Assembly (NCBI GenBank): GCA_903813345.2
Contig: CAIIXF020000006.1
Span: forward strand, 22,391,936 to 22,455,935
Direction: 5' to 3'
DNA from: Owenia fusiformis
Taxonomy: Eukaryota; Annelida; Polychaeta; Sabellida; Oweniidae
DNA length: 64,000 bases
Shown here: piece after piece, positions 1 to 12,400 of the stretch
How the letters are laid out: each line of letters begins with the position of its first letter
Numbering within the stretch: the stretch's first letter is position 1
Made by a program: the position numbers and the translations under genes
The notes under the pieces: model-generated
What the model was told of the DNA's origin: nothing
What the model saw: only the letters and a program-made list of their open reading frames with translations
The model's database searches: none

Positions 1-2560
1 CCCGCTCGGAGCAAGGGCGTTACAATACCCGGGAATTTATCGGTTCGTGCAGTACTTGTTTGTGATAGCGCCCTCTGTAGGTCACTGTGCTTATAGCCTA
101 CAGTAATACGGGGTAGGATATCGGGAATTCGGTCAGTTTCTATCCGTCGATTTCGCTATGAATTGAAGCAAGTGTGACCACTTTATCCACTTAAACAATT
201 TGATAATTGATTAAATATTTAAACAAATTCGATAAACACGTTATACACTTCATATCTCCTTAGAAATTAGCATGTATTTATGGATTGTGTTTTCGAACAA
301 GGCTCGACCCAAACCAATAGGGAAATCCTTATGCTAATTAGTATGACGTCATATTTTCCTGGGGAATCCTAGATTTCAAAGCCTCAGTCTGTTATTGTGT
401 CAAATGTAAACGCTCTTTTTCAGACAGAAAATTGACAGATTAGCTTTTAACTTTCAGCTTTGATGTTTAAATATTCTGTATTTCTGCCGGACTTCTTGCT
501 GAATATCATATAATGTTATAACTTGATTTGGATCATTGCCTGATTGCTCATTCTGAAATTTTGATTGTGATTCATGATTGATTGGCAAGAAAAATAATTC
601 CTATTGTTTTCCAGCGAAGTCAAAATGTTACAGCATGAGTTATAATGTCGAGTTTGCATCATGTTAAATTCTGCTAGTGATTAGAAGTCCATGCACAAGC
701 ATACACATAAGAGACAAACACACCCAGGCTCCAGGCCGTGGATGGAAATATAAAACTATTTAAGGCACAAACTGGTATTATTAGACCGATATGTAGTGTC
801 TGCCATGTATTGAAGGTAAACCAATCTGCATTATTAATGTTTCTTCTATCAATACATGGATTGTGCAATGGAAAAGCAATGGCACAATCAAAAATGTGCA
901 TATCAATCGTGAATATCTCTCGGTTCAAAGCTTATTTCCAACAGAATCGTGTCAAAATATGTGTCTGAGTAACAGTTATACATTATAAGATCGCAAACTC
1001 TCTCCAATTATCAGCCGAATGGCTCATTTTCAACGAAATGTCCTTAAGACATCAGCCCTGGGTCGCGCCTAAGACCAAAAACTATTTCAAATAGCCCTCC
1101 CCTAATTTTATTGGATAATCACATTTATGCGTGCGCGCGCAGCTCATCCACTGAACGAAACGCCACTTCCCGCTGAAATCACCGGGTATTGATCTTTCCC
1201 TTGCTCGGAGCGGGACGTAAAGCTATATCTGCCCGCTGATGAAAATATAAGTTTTTACAAACCTGCTTTATGTACCTGTAACACGTCCAAGTATGGGTTA
1301 AAATACAATAACCAATAGGTGCGTACAGGTCAACAGTTTGTAATTACTTCTTAAATTATAGTTGTCTCAATTTTTTTGTAATAGAATAACAAAATATGGA
1401 TAAATTTTCGTTTCTTTTAAAGGTGCAAGAATAAGTGCAGAGGGGCCATTCTACGTTCATGGACCAGTGTCAAAATATATTGAAGTTTGGATATTTTATC
1501 AAGACTAACATATATTTTCATTTTCTGCAAAGAAGCCCCGCGGATAAAGATTATTTCAGTTGATATTCCTCTTGAAACGCGATGGATCTTAAAATCTATA
1601 AGTGGGACTCCCTTAGTAGAAGCTTTGAACTGAATTACGGTTCTTAATGCTGAAATAGATAATTTATCCATACATTTAAAAAAATAGGTATGTCAAAGAA
1701 GATGTTAAGCAAAATGTTGACCTGATGGTTCAGAAAAAGTAATGTCTTATTGCTATTGAAAAATGGTGTGATATAGTTTCTTGCAAAATTGGGAAAACAC
1801 ACATTTAACTCCCTGTCAGGTTTAGGGTTAATATTTGAATTCATTTACAGTATAAAAGAGCTTAAAGTCTCCGATAAATCGGACTACGTATACCGCCGTG
1901 TTTACATTAGGGGATTAGAAGAGTTTATTTTTATTTAGGTATGCAAGCAATATCAATATTAGGCCTTCATGCATGTACTCGTGTGTACAATCAGCATGCC
2001 CTTCAATATTATATAAACCAGGCTATCCAAGTACTACATAATGTACACTATTTATGTGTGTACTACATGGGAATACGATTCCCTGGGAAACAAAACACAA
2101 ATACTTTTTATATGTTCAAAATGAGCCATTTGATTGATGCCTACACTTATAGCTCAATGATAACATCTACAAAGTATATCTAATAGTAATTTTCAATTTC
2201 AATTGTGAAACTTGCCTGTTTACGATTATACGGGAAATCAACATGGGACGAAGATAGTTCACCTTCCTGACTTACCTCTGAAGCCTGTACCTTGTAATCT
2301 CTTTATATAGGTTAGCGAGAGCGCTGCGCCTGGGCAGTTTTAAACTTTGGCGCACACTTTAATACACGGATAATGACTACAAGGCTCTTATTCATTCACA
2401 ATTCACAATGTTCAAAGTTATGCACTAGATGTTTTTGATATATATTTCAAAAAGGAATGAATGACAAGCATACAGGTGCTACTTTAAATCATTAAGATCC
2501 GATAGAAAATAACAATAATTCTATACCATTTAACATAAATGTGATAGATTTGACTACTCT
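1..2560. other. Intergenic or intronic DNA without a recognised gene
   Basis: No exon, RNA gene or coding pattern could be supported on either strand. The stretch is AT-rich. Bases about 1530-1745 match the repeat at 31941-32290 (shared blocks around 'ctataagtgggactccctt' and 'ttatccatacattt'), so at least that part is an old repeat copy. A TGACGTCA octamer lies at 344-351. Because the SLC23-type gene to the right is missing its later exons, this stretch is probably one of its introns. Confidence 0.6.
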
Positions 2561-2569
2561 GACATTTTT

Positions 2570-3085
2570 GTGTCAATTATGTCAGTAATGACGTCACAAT
2601 TGAAACGCTGGTGAGCTTTTTTGCTTAAATTATACTTCATCAGAAAGGAAAAAGCATTTCATTTGATACCAAACATTAAATTATCTGACGAAAAACGAAA
2701 GCGATACACCAAGAAAAAAGGATCAGTTTCAAAACAACTTTTTGATTGTGCATGTTACGCTTTTGGACTTAAAGAAATTTATTAGACCGAAATGGCATAT
2801 TTTATACATCATTTTAAAGCTGGTATCGTACTCTTACAAATGAATATGAAAAATAGAAAAATACATCGTAATTAAATAACGGGACCTCTATATAGGTACA
2901 CAGGTAAGTTTTATGTTAAAATCTTTTAACAATTGTCAATAATGACGTCACAGTGGTTATGCAAATGAGCTAATTTGCATAATCCATACTTCTTTGTAAA
3001 GATGCCATCACGAGTTTCATTTGATGCCCATATTTTAATCATCTGATAGAAAATAAAAAAGATATATGGGAATACATATTTTATC
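2570..3085. repeat. Direct duplication carrying CRE and octamer-type motifs
   Basis: Two diverged copies of a ~150-bp block lie in the same orientation at about 2570-2720 and 2930-3080. Each starts with a variant of 'gtcaataatgacgtcaca', so each has a TGACGTCA (2589-2596 and 2943-2950), followed by a segment ending in 'catctgatagaaaataaa' or its equivalent. In the second copy a 10-bp-arm palindrome (2957-2982, arms TTATGCAAAT and ATTTGCATAA) presents two inverted ATGCAAAT octamers. Confidence 0.6.
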
Positions 3086-3402
3086 GTATTATGGAAGTTA
3101 TTTATAGCGTCCGTTTCCATGGTAACAGTCCGAGTAAAAATTCTGTTAAACCTCAAATTTGCAATGCATGATATCAGAGCTTTCCAATGGTACCAATATT
3201 TTGCTGGGGTTCGGTAAAATATTATAATTTCAAGGCTTTGGAGGATTTTATTACTCGTCTAGTATCCTTTTGGTAAGCAAGGAAAAATCAGAGCCTTACA
3301 CTGACTTGTTCTGGTGTGAAATAAAACTTGGTGCGGGGGTACGTATGATATGTAATAAATTACTTGACCTAGTGTTATTGGACTGTCCCAGAGTGTACTT
3401 AC

Positions 3403-6400
3403 AGAAAGGCGATGCCCCATTGAGATTGACTGTTAAGATAGGCCGCATCTGTCAATGATAAACCAACTAGAGCGATGACCGGTGTTATTGTTAAAGGTCC
3501 TACAAACTTCAGTATTAATCCTAGAATCCCACTTGCTCCTATCACAATTTGAACAAGTGACGCCATCATTAAACATCCTGAAACCTGAGATGAAAGTCCA
3601 TTTAGTTCTTTAGTACAGACGAAATGTATTTCACAACGCAATTGCCAAAACACATCTGAGCATTATTCGATTTAAATCTTTTTTAGTCTTATTCACACAT
3701 AGCTAGGCAAGGTGTATCCGATTCCAGCCAATCAGAGTATTCACATAATGAACAGTGTGTGAAATATCTATAACGCATGTTGTGTACAGTTGCTAAGCTC
3801 TCAGATGTTGTTTTCTAAACTTTGCATTCCCCCTTCGGGGTCATGCGAAGATTTGGAAACAACATCTTTGTGTAATGGTTCAGCACAAAATGCACTAAGT
3901 CCAAGGCTTTAATCCTTTAATCATCATTATTAAAATTTACAAACTCAGCAAGAAATGTGGCAAATGACATCGACACTGCATTTACCTCGGATGCTCTTAG
4001 CTTCCACATCTCTGGATTATAAGGCTGTGATGTATTTTCCACAATTGTCATGTTCAAAGGATCTAAAATAAAAAAACAAATGAATAAACGAGAAGTGACA
4101 TTATATATATACACAATTACAACTGTAGCTGTTAGGCCTGATCTGATAAAAGAAATACAAACAGATCAAATTGCGAGATGTCTTTGCGGACCAATATATC
4201 CCATTATGGACGGAAATGTGGCTGATTATTGGATCAGACAGAAGTTGAGCCATTTTAGCATATCATTTAGCAAATCGAACGCTCGTTTCTGGTGTTGCTC
4301 ACCGTTTAGTATCAAAGGCCCGATCCCGGAATAATACTCAAGGGTTCACAGGTTCGAGGTCGTTGTGTCAACACCTCTAACTGTTATATAGCATAAGTAT
4401 ATTATAGATCGTCACACATTTATAAAAGGGTGATTTTTATTTTGACAAATCAATTCCACATTTATGGGTGAGGTTTCAGGATCTTCTATTTGTGTATAAT
4501 AAGGAAAAATTGGCATCTTTTCCCCATAACGTAATAGCACAGACGTTGGCATATGAAATATCCTACAAATGAAACAAAGCAAGACAAACCGGTTTCTAAT
4601 ACAAGAATTTATATTGGCTGTTGTACATGTATTATTTGAACGCAATCACTCTTTGGATAACGTTTTCAAAATCATTATAAACGGATTACTTTATCTCAAA
4701 GACAATTTCAATAAACTGGATTTTACAGAACTCCCCTTATTTCTTAAAAATGGACTGATCCAGTTGATTCGCCTGGAGCCGCCATATTGTTTTTATACGG
4801 GATGCTAATCGGAACCCTTTAAGTATTCGCTAACAGGAATCTAACAGTAATTCCCACGCCTCTACCACCAACATGCGACTTACTTGTGCCCGTACTATTG
4901 ACAGCAATTGCAAGCGAGATGTGATCTACGGACTTGCATCTCAATTTTTCCAACGCCATGATGGCCGCTATGGCTGGAAAGAAAGAACTGGAGCCACCTT
5001 GGATTATCGGTAACCTGCAACAGAAAATACACATTGTACATGTGTATAAGATGTTTTTAAAAATTGCAATGGTTTCAATTCCTGATATTTATCATTTATA
5101 ATTTACTGTCCTTACCCATTTCAGGGATAATTTGTTTGTTCAATGTCGCGCAGTTTGTTGTTATTATAGCAGTCGATTCTTTTTACGAAAACCATAATGT
5201 TTGACACTAAAATACCTGACTCCAAAGGTACATTGGAGAATTGTAGCTAATCCCGCCATACAAAGAGATGTGGAGACGATTTGTGATCTCGCATCCACGT
5301 CATCCGAGGCACAAATCATGCTGACGATTATCAAAGGCTGGATGATACATCCCGAGATCGATAAGATCGCTTGCTGAAATAATTGCATTTTGAGGTTGTT
5401 AAATTGAACAGTGAGGAGGGAGTCTGGTAAAAGACCCGGGGTAAAGGCTTGGCCTTGCTCTCAGGGTGTTCATTGCGACTGTCCCTCTCCTTTCCATAAC
5501 TAGTATAATGATTGGAAATAATCTTTGATAAGAGAATTCATGATCACTGTTCCACAGCTAGATGACTCTAACTGCAGTTAGTTTCATTCAAGATGGTTGC
5601 CGAGATTCTTTCGTTTTCGATAAATGCGTAATTTGTTTAGCATCGTTCATAGGACATACAGGTCCTCATGCCCCGTCCTCACGTCAATCATCCGGATGGA
5701 TCAACATGATTGTATTTGTCGCACGCAATATTGTATACGCAATATTGTATCTGTTCTATTCGAATGAATCGAGCGACCAGTGAACATTAATTTCCCTATA
5801 GCTATTATATACCATGCCTTCAACCAGAGGAAAATCAAAAATTAAAAAAACAAACTAAAAAGAAAACTGCGAAGACGCCCTACACGAAAACGACACATAG
5901 CTCTGATAAGACAAATAATAGTGAACTCAAAGAGACAGTAGACTCTAACTATATAGCAGCAGTCCCCATAAAATGCAAAATACCCGTATTAATAATTTGA
6001 CTTTAACTGATTCTTGAATTGAGGTGAACTTATCGAAAGCTCTTTAAACGCCAAATACCTAGGTATGACCTTGAAATGACGTTGACCAATAAACATCAAC
6101 TTTGACCTCAGGTCATCCAATCATGAGTCGCCAAGGGTCACAGTGTCTTTTAAGAACTTTAAGCACCAAATACTTCGATATTGACCTTGATATGTCCTTG
6201 ACCAATATAACATTGACCTTGACTATTAGCTAATCATTGGTCGCCGAGGGTCTCAGCAGCCCCCATTGTCCTTAAAATACTTAGATATCGACCTTTGACC
6301 TTGATATTGCATTGACCAAAAACCATTGACCTTAAACCCAAGTCACTTAATCGCTGGTTTTCAAGGGTCCCAGCAGCCTCAGGGACCTTAAAACACAAAA

Positions 6401-9400
6401 TACCGTAGATAGTTGACCTCGGAATAAACTTTACCTTAAGTATATGTGGGCCAAAGGAGGAGATGGCGTGACCTAATACAAAGCATGTACTCTCTGTCTG
6501 TCATTTTGTCTGTCTGTTCGGAAATCTCCTTCTACACCATTGGTACCTGTTACACTGCTGGGTTGAGTCTAACGAAGCATTTTTGTCACGAAGGTTAGCG
6601 AAAAAATTGTGTCCACACTGGCTTTATCCAACCCTAACGAAGCAATTATTTGGTGTTACACTGCACTTAAAATGCTTCGTTGCGCGTGCGCATTACTCAT
6701 CTGCCCCACTCACTTATTTATTAATATTTTTTATTCTTTTGATATAAGTCAATGATCAAACTCAAAAATATAATTTTTAATCTTTATTTTAACAATTCAG
6801 CACAGAAAACGACTAGTTAAAATTCTCGGGAAAATAAAACCAGACGAATGTGATCATTTCGTACATCGATACATTTTTCCTATCATTTCGATTTTTATAT
6901 ATTTCAGCTTTTAATACGATTAAAAGTATTTTTTTCATTTTTCTATCATTTCTTTTGGAAAACGTATGGAATAAAAATAGGCCTATGTTAATTACTAGGA
7001 GGAATTCGATTTGGGGATTATACAGAGGACTAGTATGTAATATCGTATAAAAACGTTCAATTTCCAAATGGACTTCTCAGTCATAATTCAAATAGTGTAG
7101 CCATTACTAAAATATCTCGGTGCTCTTTATTACGCGCATGCGCAAACCGCCAACTAAGCATTTCCTAACGAAGCTACCTGTTATACTGGCAAAAAAAACT
7201 TCGTTGGGATTTAACCTTCGTTGAATTTTCTACTCAATTACTTCGTTATCAACTAAGCTTTTCTAACGAAGGCGGAGGTGTTACACTGGCCCAAAATTGC
7301 TTCGTTACGGTCCTGTGTAACAGGGGTCCATTTAACCTTATAGTAAGTGGATTGAAGGGTTTTCTCCGAAGGTAAGAGTCAAGTTCATTCAAAGGTAAAC
7401 AATCATGTCTAGGTTTACTCACTTCGAGAGCCATGTTAGATTTTGAAACTTATGGCTCTCAAACGGGAAAGTGAACAGCTGATCAATAGTGACCTTTGAA
7501 ATCGAATTAAGTCGATCAGCGGCTTACTTTTGGTCTCTAACTGTGTCTTACATCAGTATCATCAATCCTTGTAAGTATTGGAGCGCTGGAGTACTTCTTT
7601 TTCGATCAAGACTTGTAAATTGTTCATCGAGTGAAAGTTTTTTAGACCTATTTCCAATATGGCGGTTCGCTAGGAGCGAGATACGCAACGAACGAAATGA
7701 ATTTTGAGAATTTGTTAGGTTCGGACAACCTCCGGAGATTTACGAAAATGTCCGAGCAGAAACCGCCATATTGGAATTTGGCAGTAAAACGATTCACTCG
7801 ACTAACAATTACAAGTCTTGATCGAAAAAGAAGTACTCCAGCGCTCCAATACTTACACGGATTGATGATACTGATGTAAGACACAGTTAGAGACCAAAAG
7901 TAAGCCGCTGGTCGACTTAATTCGATTCCAAAGGTCACGATCATCGAGCTGTCCAAATGCTCCGTGGGAAAGCTATTATATCAAAATCCAAATAGCTTTC
8001 GCAGGAAGTCTAGGTATTTTGCGTTTAATGATACTATGTTCATCTCAAGGTCAAAGATGAATATCTAGGTATTTTGCGTTTCAAGGCCTTTGGACGAATT
8101 CGATTCAATTCAAAAATCGGCCAGGTCAAAAAATCAATATACAGGTATTTAGTATTTTTTTATAAAGATGTATACAAGTTAAAATGTATATAGAGATAAA
8201 ATAGGTTAGCTTCTATCGTTTCCTTGTGTATAAATTTATGTCTCTGCGTAATAACGCAGATGCGAGTAGGTAGTTACCAGTTCCACCACAAGGTGGCTCG
8301 TTCGGGTCAGATAGCATGGCGGGTATGGTAGAAAGCTCCCTTTAACTTAAAGTACATCCGTTTTGGTGGTTCAATTTTCATATCACCCTTATATATCTAA
8401 AAGCATAATGCAAATTAAAATATGTGCAGTGAAAAAATGTTATCTGTCCAATACAATGTAATCAGGCTATTTCATATTTCAAATTTCATATTGATCAATC
8501 CCCATTTGTTTCTTTATTCATCTTTACAGGTCCTTTAATCCTAGCGCATCAATTACTTTTACACCCAGTATTTAGGGATATTTATAACCATGTTGTTTGC
8601 CAGTGGCTTGTATATATATTCTATTGTTTGAACCAGTTTTGTATGTTGTTTCATGCTGTGTTTGTTTTTACATTTCATTCATGTCGTCGTGTCATAAAAA
8701 ATTATATGTAGGTCACGCTCACCTACTCATCTGTTTGGGTGTTGTCTGTTTTTGTATGCAGTAGTTGAGGAAGTTAGGACAGCTAAGAACTATGAACTTT
8801 TAAAATAGATATTTTATATTTTATATCTTGGACTTTGTTGATTTTTATCTGCCGCCCACGGGCTTTATATTGCCCATTTACAACAAGAATAGATATATCA
8901 CTTTTTGTGATTTTGTATCGATGGGATCTTTGGGGAATCTCTCCGAACTAAAAGTCCCATTTTCCCCAAAAATTTAAATTTCAAAGCTGATAAACAATTT
9001 CCGAAACCATATTTCTAGATTTACTTTTACAAGTAGCTTTCAAATATGACACCACTTTGGCTGAATTTTGAATATTCAAAGACGCAAATCAAGATAATTT
9101 CTACTCGCATCCAGTCAATTACTAGGATAACTGACTGTTAGTACATGTGTTTAGAAAGTATTGGTTATCGAATGAAATAAAACCATCTCGCTGCGATAAA
9201 CAATAAACAATGGCTAATTTACTGATTTGAGTTCAATGTTATAACAATGTCGATTTTTTTGTCACATTTGACGGATGTAATAGGCTGTACTTATGGTCGC
9301 ACAAAGTCTTGCCAGCAGGTATCAAGATAAAGAGCAATAAGCTTCCCCATGGAAATAAAGGCTCATCCAAGCGCACTTAAATCTTTTAATACCGCTTTGC

Positions 9401-12400
9401 AAACGTTGTCAGTAGTCTCGTTACGGTGAATCACTGGTTCAGTGCCATTTCAATTATGCCTTGGTCACATTTGCTCCGATTTTCACTACGGCGCCCGGCC
9501 GATTGAGTATTGTGTTCAAAATTGAATACAATATTGAACAAAACACTCAATCGGCCGGGCGCCGGCCGATGAATCGGAGCATATGTGACACAGGCATTAA
9601 CTTTGATGTCCTTGTGCGCTTGGATGAATCGGTTTTGTTAAAAACAGGCTATCATGTAATTCACACAGTGGGGTCCACTGATCTTTTTCAGGATTAGGCT
9701 CATTAAGTGCTGTGCAAGCAAACTAACTCTACCTACCTCGATCGCGCATGAACAAGAATTTTGGGTACTGTTGAATATATCGACACGTGTACGTGTACTT
9801 AAAGGATATTAATTCGAAATTGATATATTATGAATTGTACCCAGTTGACATAGATAGTTCCTAATTTGTAAACCTCATCCAACAATCAATGAAACTCCCT
9901 AAATTACAAAAGGCTACAGCTTTGCTGCATATTATACATAACTATCTGAGATATACAAAAGTTAGACCTTAAACTATTTTTCCATATTCTGTTTCAATAT
10001 AGTCATATATTGTCAGGGAAATTTGTATCAGCGTTGAAAAAAAATGTTCCAGAAAAATACGTATTAGTGCTATGACATGACATGACAGGATATTAATGAA
10101 ATCCAAAATGTAACATTTGGTCGATTCCACAGGCTTAAAGTTTAAAAACGCATTACATATATCTAAAGATTTTACACTGTCTTTATCAATGAACTTCATA
10201 GATCTAGACGTCCTTTTGACGTTTTGAAACAAACTAACGTCTTGTTTTCAAACCTACACACCTTGCCCATTCTGTCGTATTTAATGAAGGAAAAACAAAA
10301 TATAACGGAGAGATACGAACCACTCACCTGTTATTCACTAGCACCATTGTCATTTACCTATTCTGGATACAACTGACGAGTTGTATCTATGTAGAATCAA
10401 AAGCAAAGGGCATTCTGAATTGACGCTTTGTATAAATTAATAATTTTGCTCTGTATCTAGGTAGCAATGTTGGCCCATGGCCTAATGGTTAACGTGCTTA
10501 TCTTCCACGGGCTAGGTAAGTCGATCGAGACCCGTTCATGACGAATTTTTTTTAATTTGCTTGTTGTCAAGATATAATAAGTAGAGCAAAATCCAGAAAA
10601 GTAGATAAAAAATACTCCAACCGGAGCATAAACTTGTCACCAGGAATCCGGAATGAGACGAATGTTAACTCTTTAAATCTCGGTAGATAAAGTAGGTCAG
10701 AAGATCCGGATTAATCCGAACGAGGTTCGGGAATTTTCGTCATAAGAAGTATATCAAAAATATTCGATCTGTAAGGTCAAGCAACAAAGAAACAGGGGAA
10801 AAAAGTGCTCGTGAAAAAAGGTAAAAGTCAGTGAAATATATTGAACATTGCAGAAAATAAAAATAAACAATGATTCCCAAGATTGTTGAGCATCTGATTA
10901 GTGAGTTACAAGAGGAAGGGTGCATTCCAGGAGGATACAAGATAAATTCAACAAACAATGGAACTACTATTACATTGGAATATAAAGCACACCATTTTGG
11001 CAACCCAAAGTCGCAAACCAGTACCAAGTCACCAAGAAGACTTATTAGGATTAGTGATTACAATTCTAACAAAAAACTATTGAGTGAACCTAAACACCAT
11101 AAACAAAATGAATTAGGATTATATGAACAGTCAACACCTGTTACGCCTGTACTAAATAGAGACTTGTTTAAAAACAGAACTAATGGAAACAGTGAAATTG
11201 TAAACAATAACAATGAAACTGACACAGCAAAAAAGGTGACAATGACAGTGGATTTACTTCAATATTGCAATTGCGGAATCCTGGAGACAGAATAAAAAAG
11301 TGAATGTTGGGATGCAAACAGATGTGAAACAAAAAAGACACCAATCAAGTGCAACTGAAATAAAAGTGCAACATGTCGCCACTAAAACAAACAATTTGGA
11401 TAAAAAACACAGAGGTTGCAGTGTCAACATCAAGAAACAATCCGACAACAAATCAACACAATGCGAAAATGAAAAATATTCCAAACTTACAAACACTGAT
11501 TCTATTTCAACACATGATGTAGCAGCGATTACCAACTTCAACCTCGCAACATGTAGGGAAAGATATATGCGCCTCATTGATGGATTGGGAGTGGATCATA
11601 TGTATGATTCGGATGCCTATGATTATGTGATGGAGATGAACAAATAATGGACAAATTCTAGAACAAACAATTAACAATATGTGCCAAACCTTCAAATCCA
11701 TGACAAGAAACAAGCAAGATGAATTAAGGGATGCAAATGATTTTTGTTTAAATGACTAGGTTTTTTGAGACTGACGATCATATAGGACTCTATCTATCTG
11801 GAAATCCAGTGGTGTTGAATAATTGAATCAAATCAACTTCATTCAACTTCATTTCAGGCATATCAGAAGATCCTCTTGCCTTGTCAAGCTTTTCTTTGTA
11901 GGATTTGCTATGTTATGTATGAAGAATGAATAAATGAAAAAATATTCCTGTTGGAGTATAAAATTGTCACCAGGATTCCGGAATGAGACGAATGTTAACT
12001 CGTTAAATCTCGGTAGATAAAGTAGGTCAGAAAATCCGTATTAATCCGAACGAGGTTCGGGAATTTTCGTCATTAGAAGTAGATCAAAAATATTCCAGTT
12101 GGAGTATAAAATTGTCACCAGGATTTCGGAATTAGACGAATGTCAACTCGTTAAATCTCGGCAGATAAAGTAGGTCAGAAAATCCGGATTAATCCGAACG
12201 AGGTTCTGGAATTTTCGTCATAAAAAGGTAGATCATAAATACTTCCAATTGAGTATAAAATTTTACCCCAATATTCCGCAATAAGATGAATTGAATCGGC
12301 AAACAACAATCGAACAACGTTCGGAATAAAATCGTGATACAGGTGTCAGGGACTTCCCCTCATCTTTCTCGTCATGGTTCTTAAAGCCTTATATCTCTAT

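Larger units (their letters stand above)
5950..8890. repeat. Dispersed repeat family R, copy 1 (interrupted)
   Basis: The DNA matches 28583-30560 over most of its length: shared 'cataaaatgcaaaatacc' start, arrays of TGACCTTGA-type words, 'tctgtctgtcattttgtctg', a well-kept block around 'gcgtaataacgcagatgcg' (near 8250) and 'gggtcagatagcatggcgg', and a shared right end around 'gcccatttaca'. It sits inside SLC23 intron 1 and is broken by two younger insertions (6542-7329 and 7414-8007). No coding capacity is visible. No terminal inverted repeats or clear target duplication were found, so its class is unknown. Confidence 0.8.
10766..11937 (+). mobile_element. Retroposed 1.17-kb insert with poly(A) signal and 10-bp target duplication
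   Basis: AAAAATATTC occurs directly left (10756-10765) and directly right (11938-11947) of this segment. Copies 2 and 3 of repeat M have one such site ('aaaaatactcc') and no insert. The segment ends in AATAAA (11929-11934) followed at once by TGAAAAAA. A short A tail plus a poly(A) signal plus a 10-bp duplication is the signature of target-primed reverse transcription, i.e. a non-LTR element tail or a retrocopied mRNA. It contains two ORFs (10870-11295 and 11300-11647). Confidence 0.7.

Noticed and set aside
738-968. 76-residue ORF near the left edge
   Set aside because: No family resemblance, no splice or promoter context, and an antisense frame of equal length exists.
1-3400. Further SLC23 exons to the left of exon 5
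   Set aside because: No minus-strand segment with the next family motifs and a fitting phase was found; they must lie outside the window.
7489-7956. Two near-identical ORFs on opposite strands
   Set aside because: They are the two arms of one foldback element read in opposite directions.
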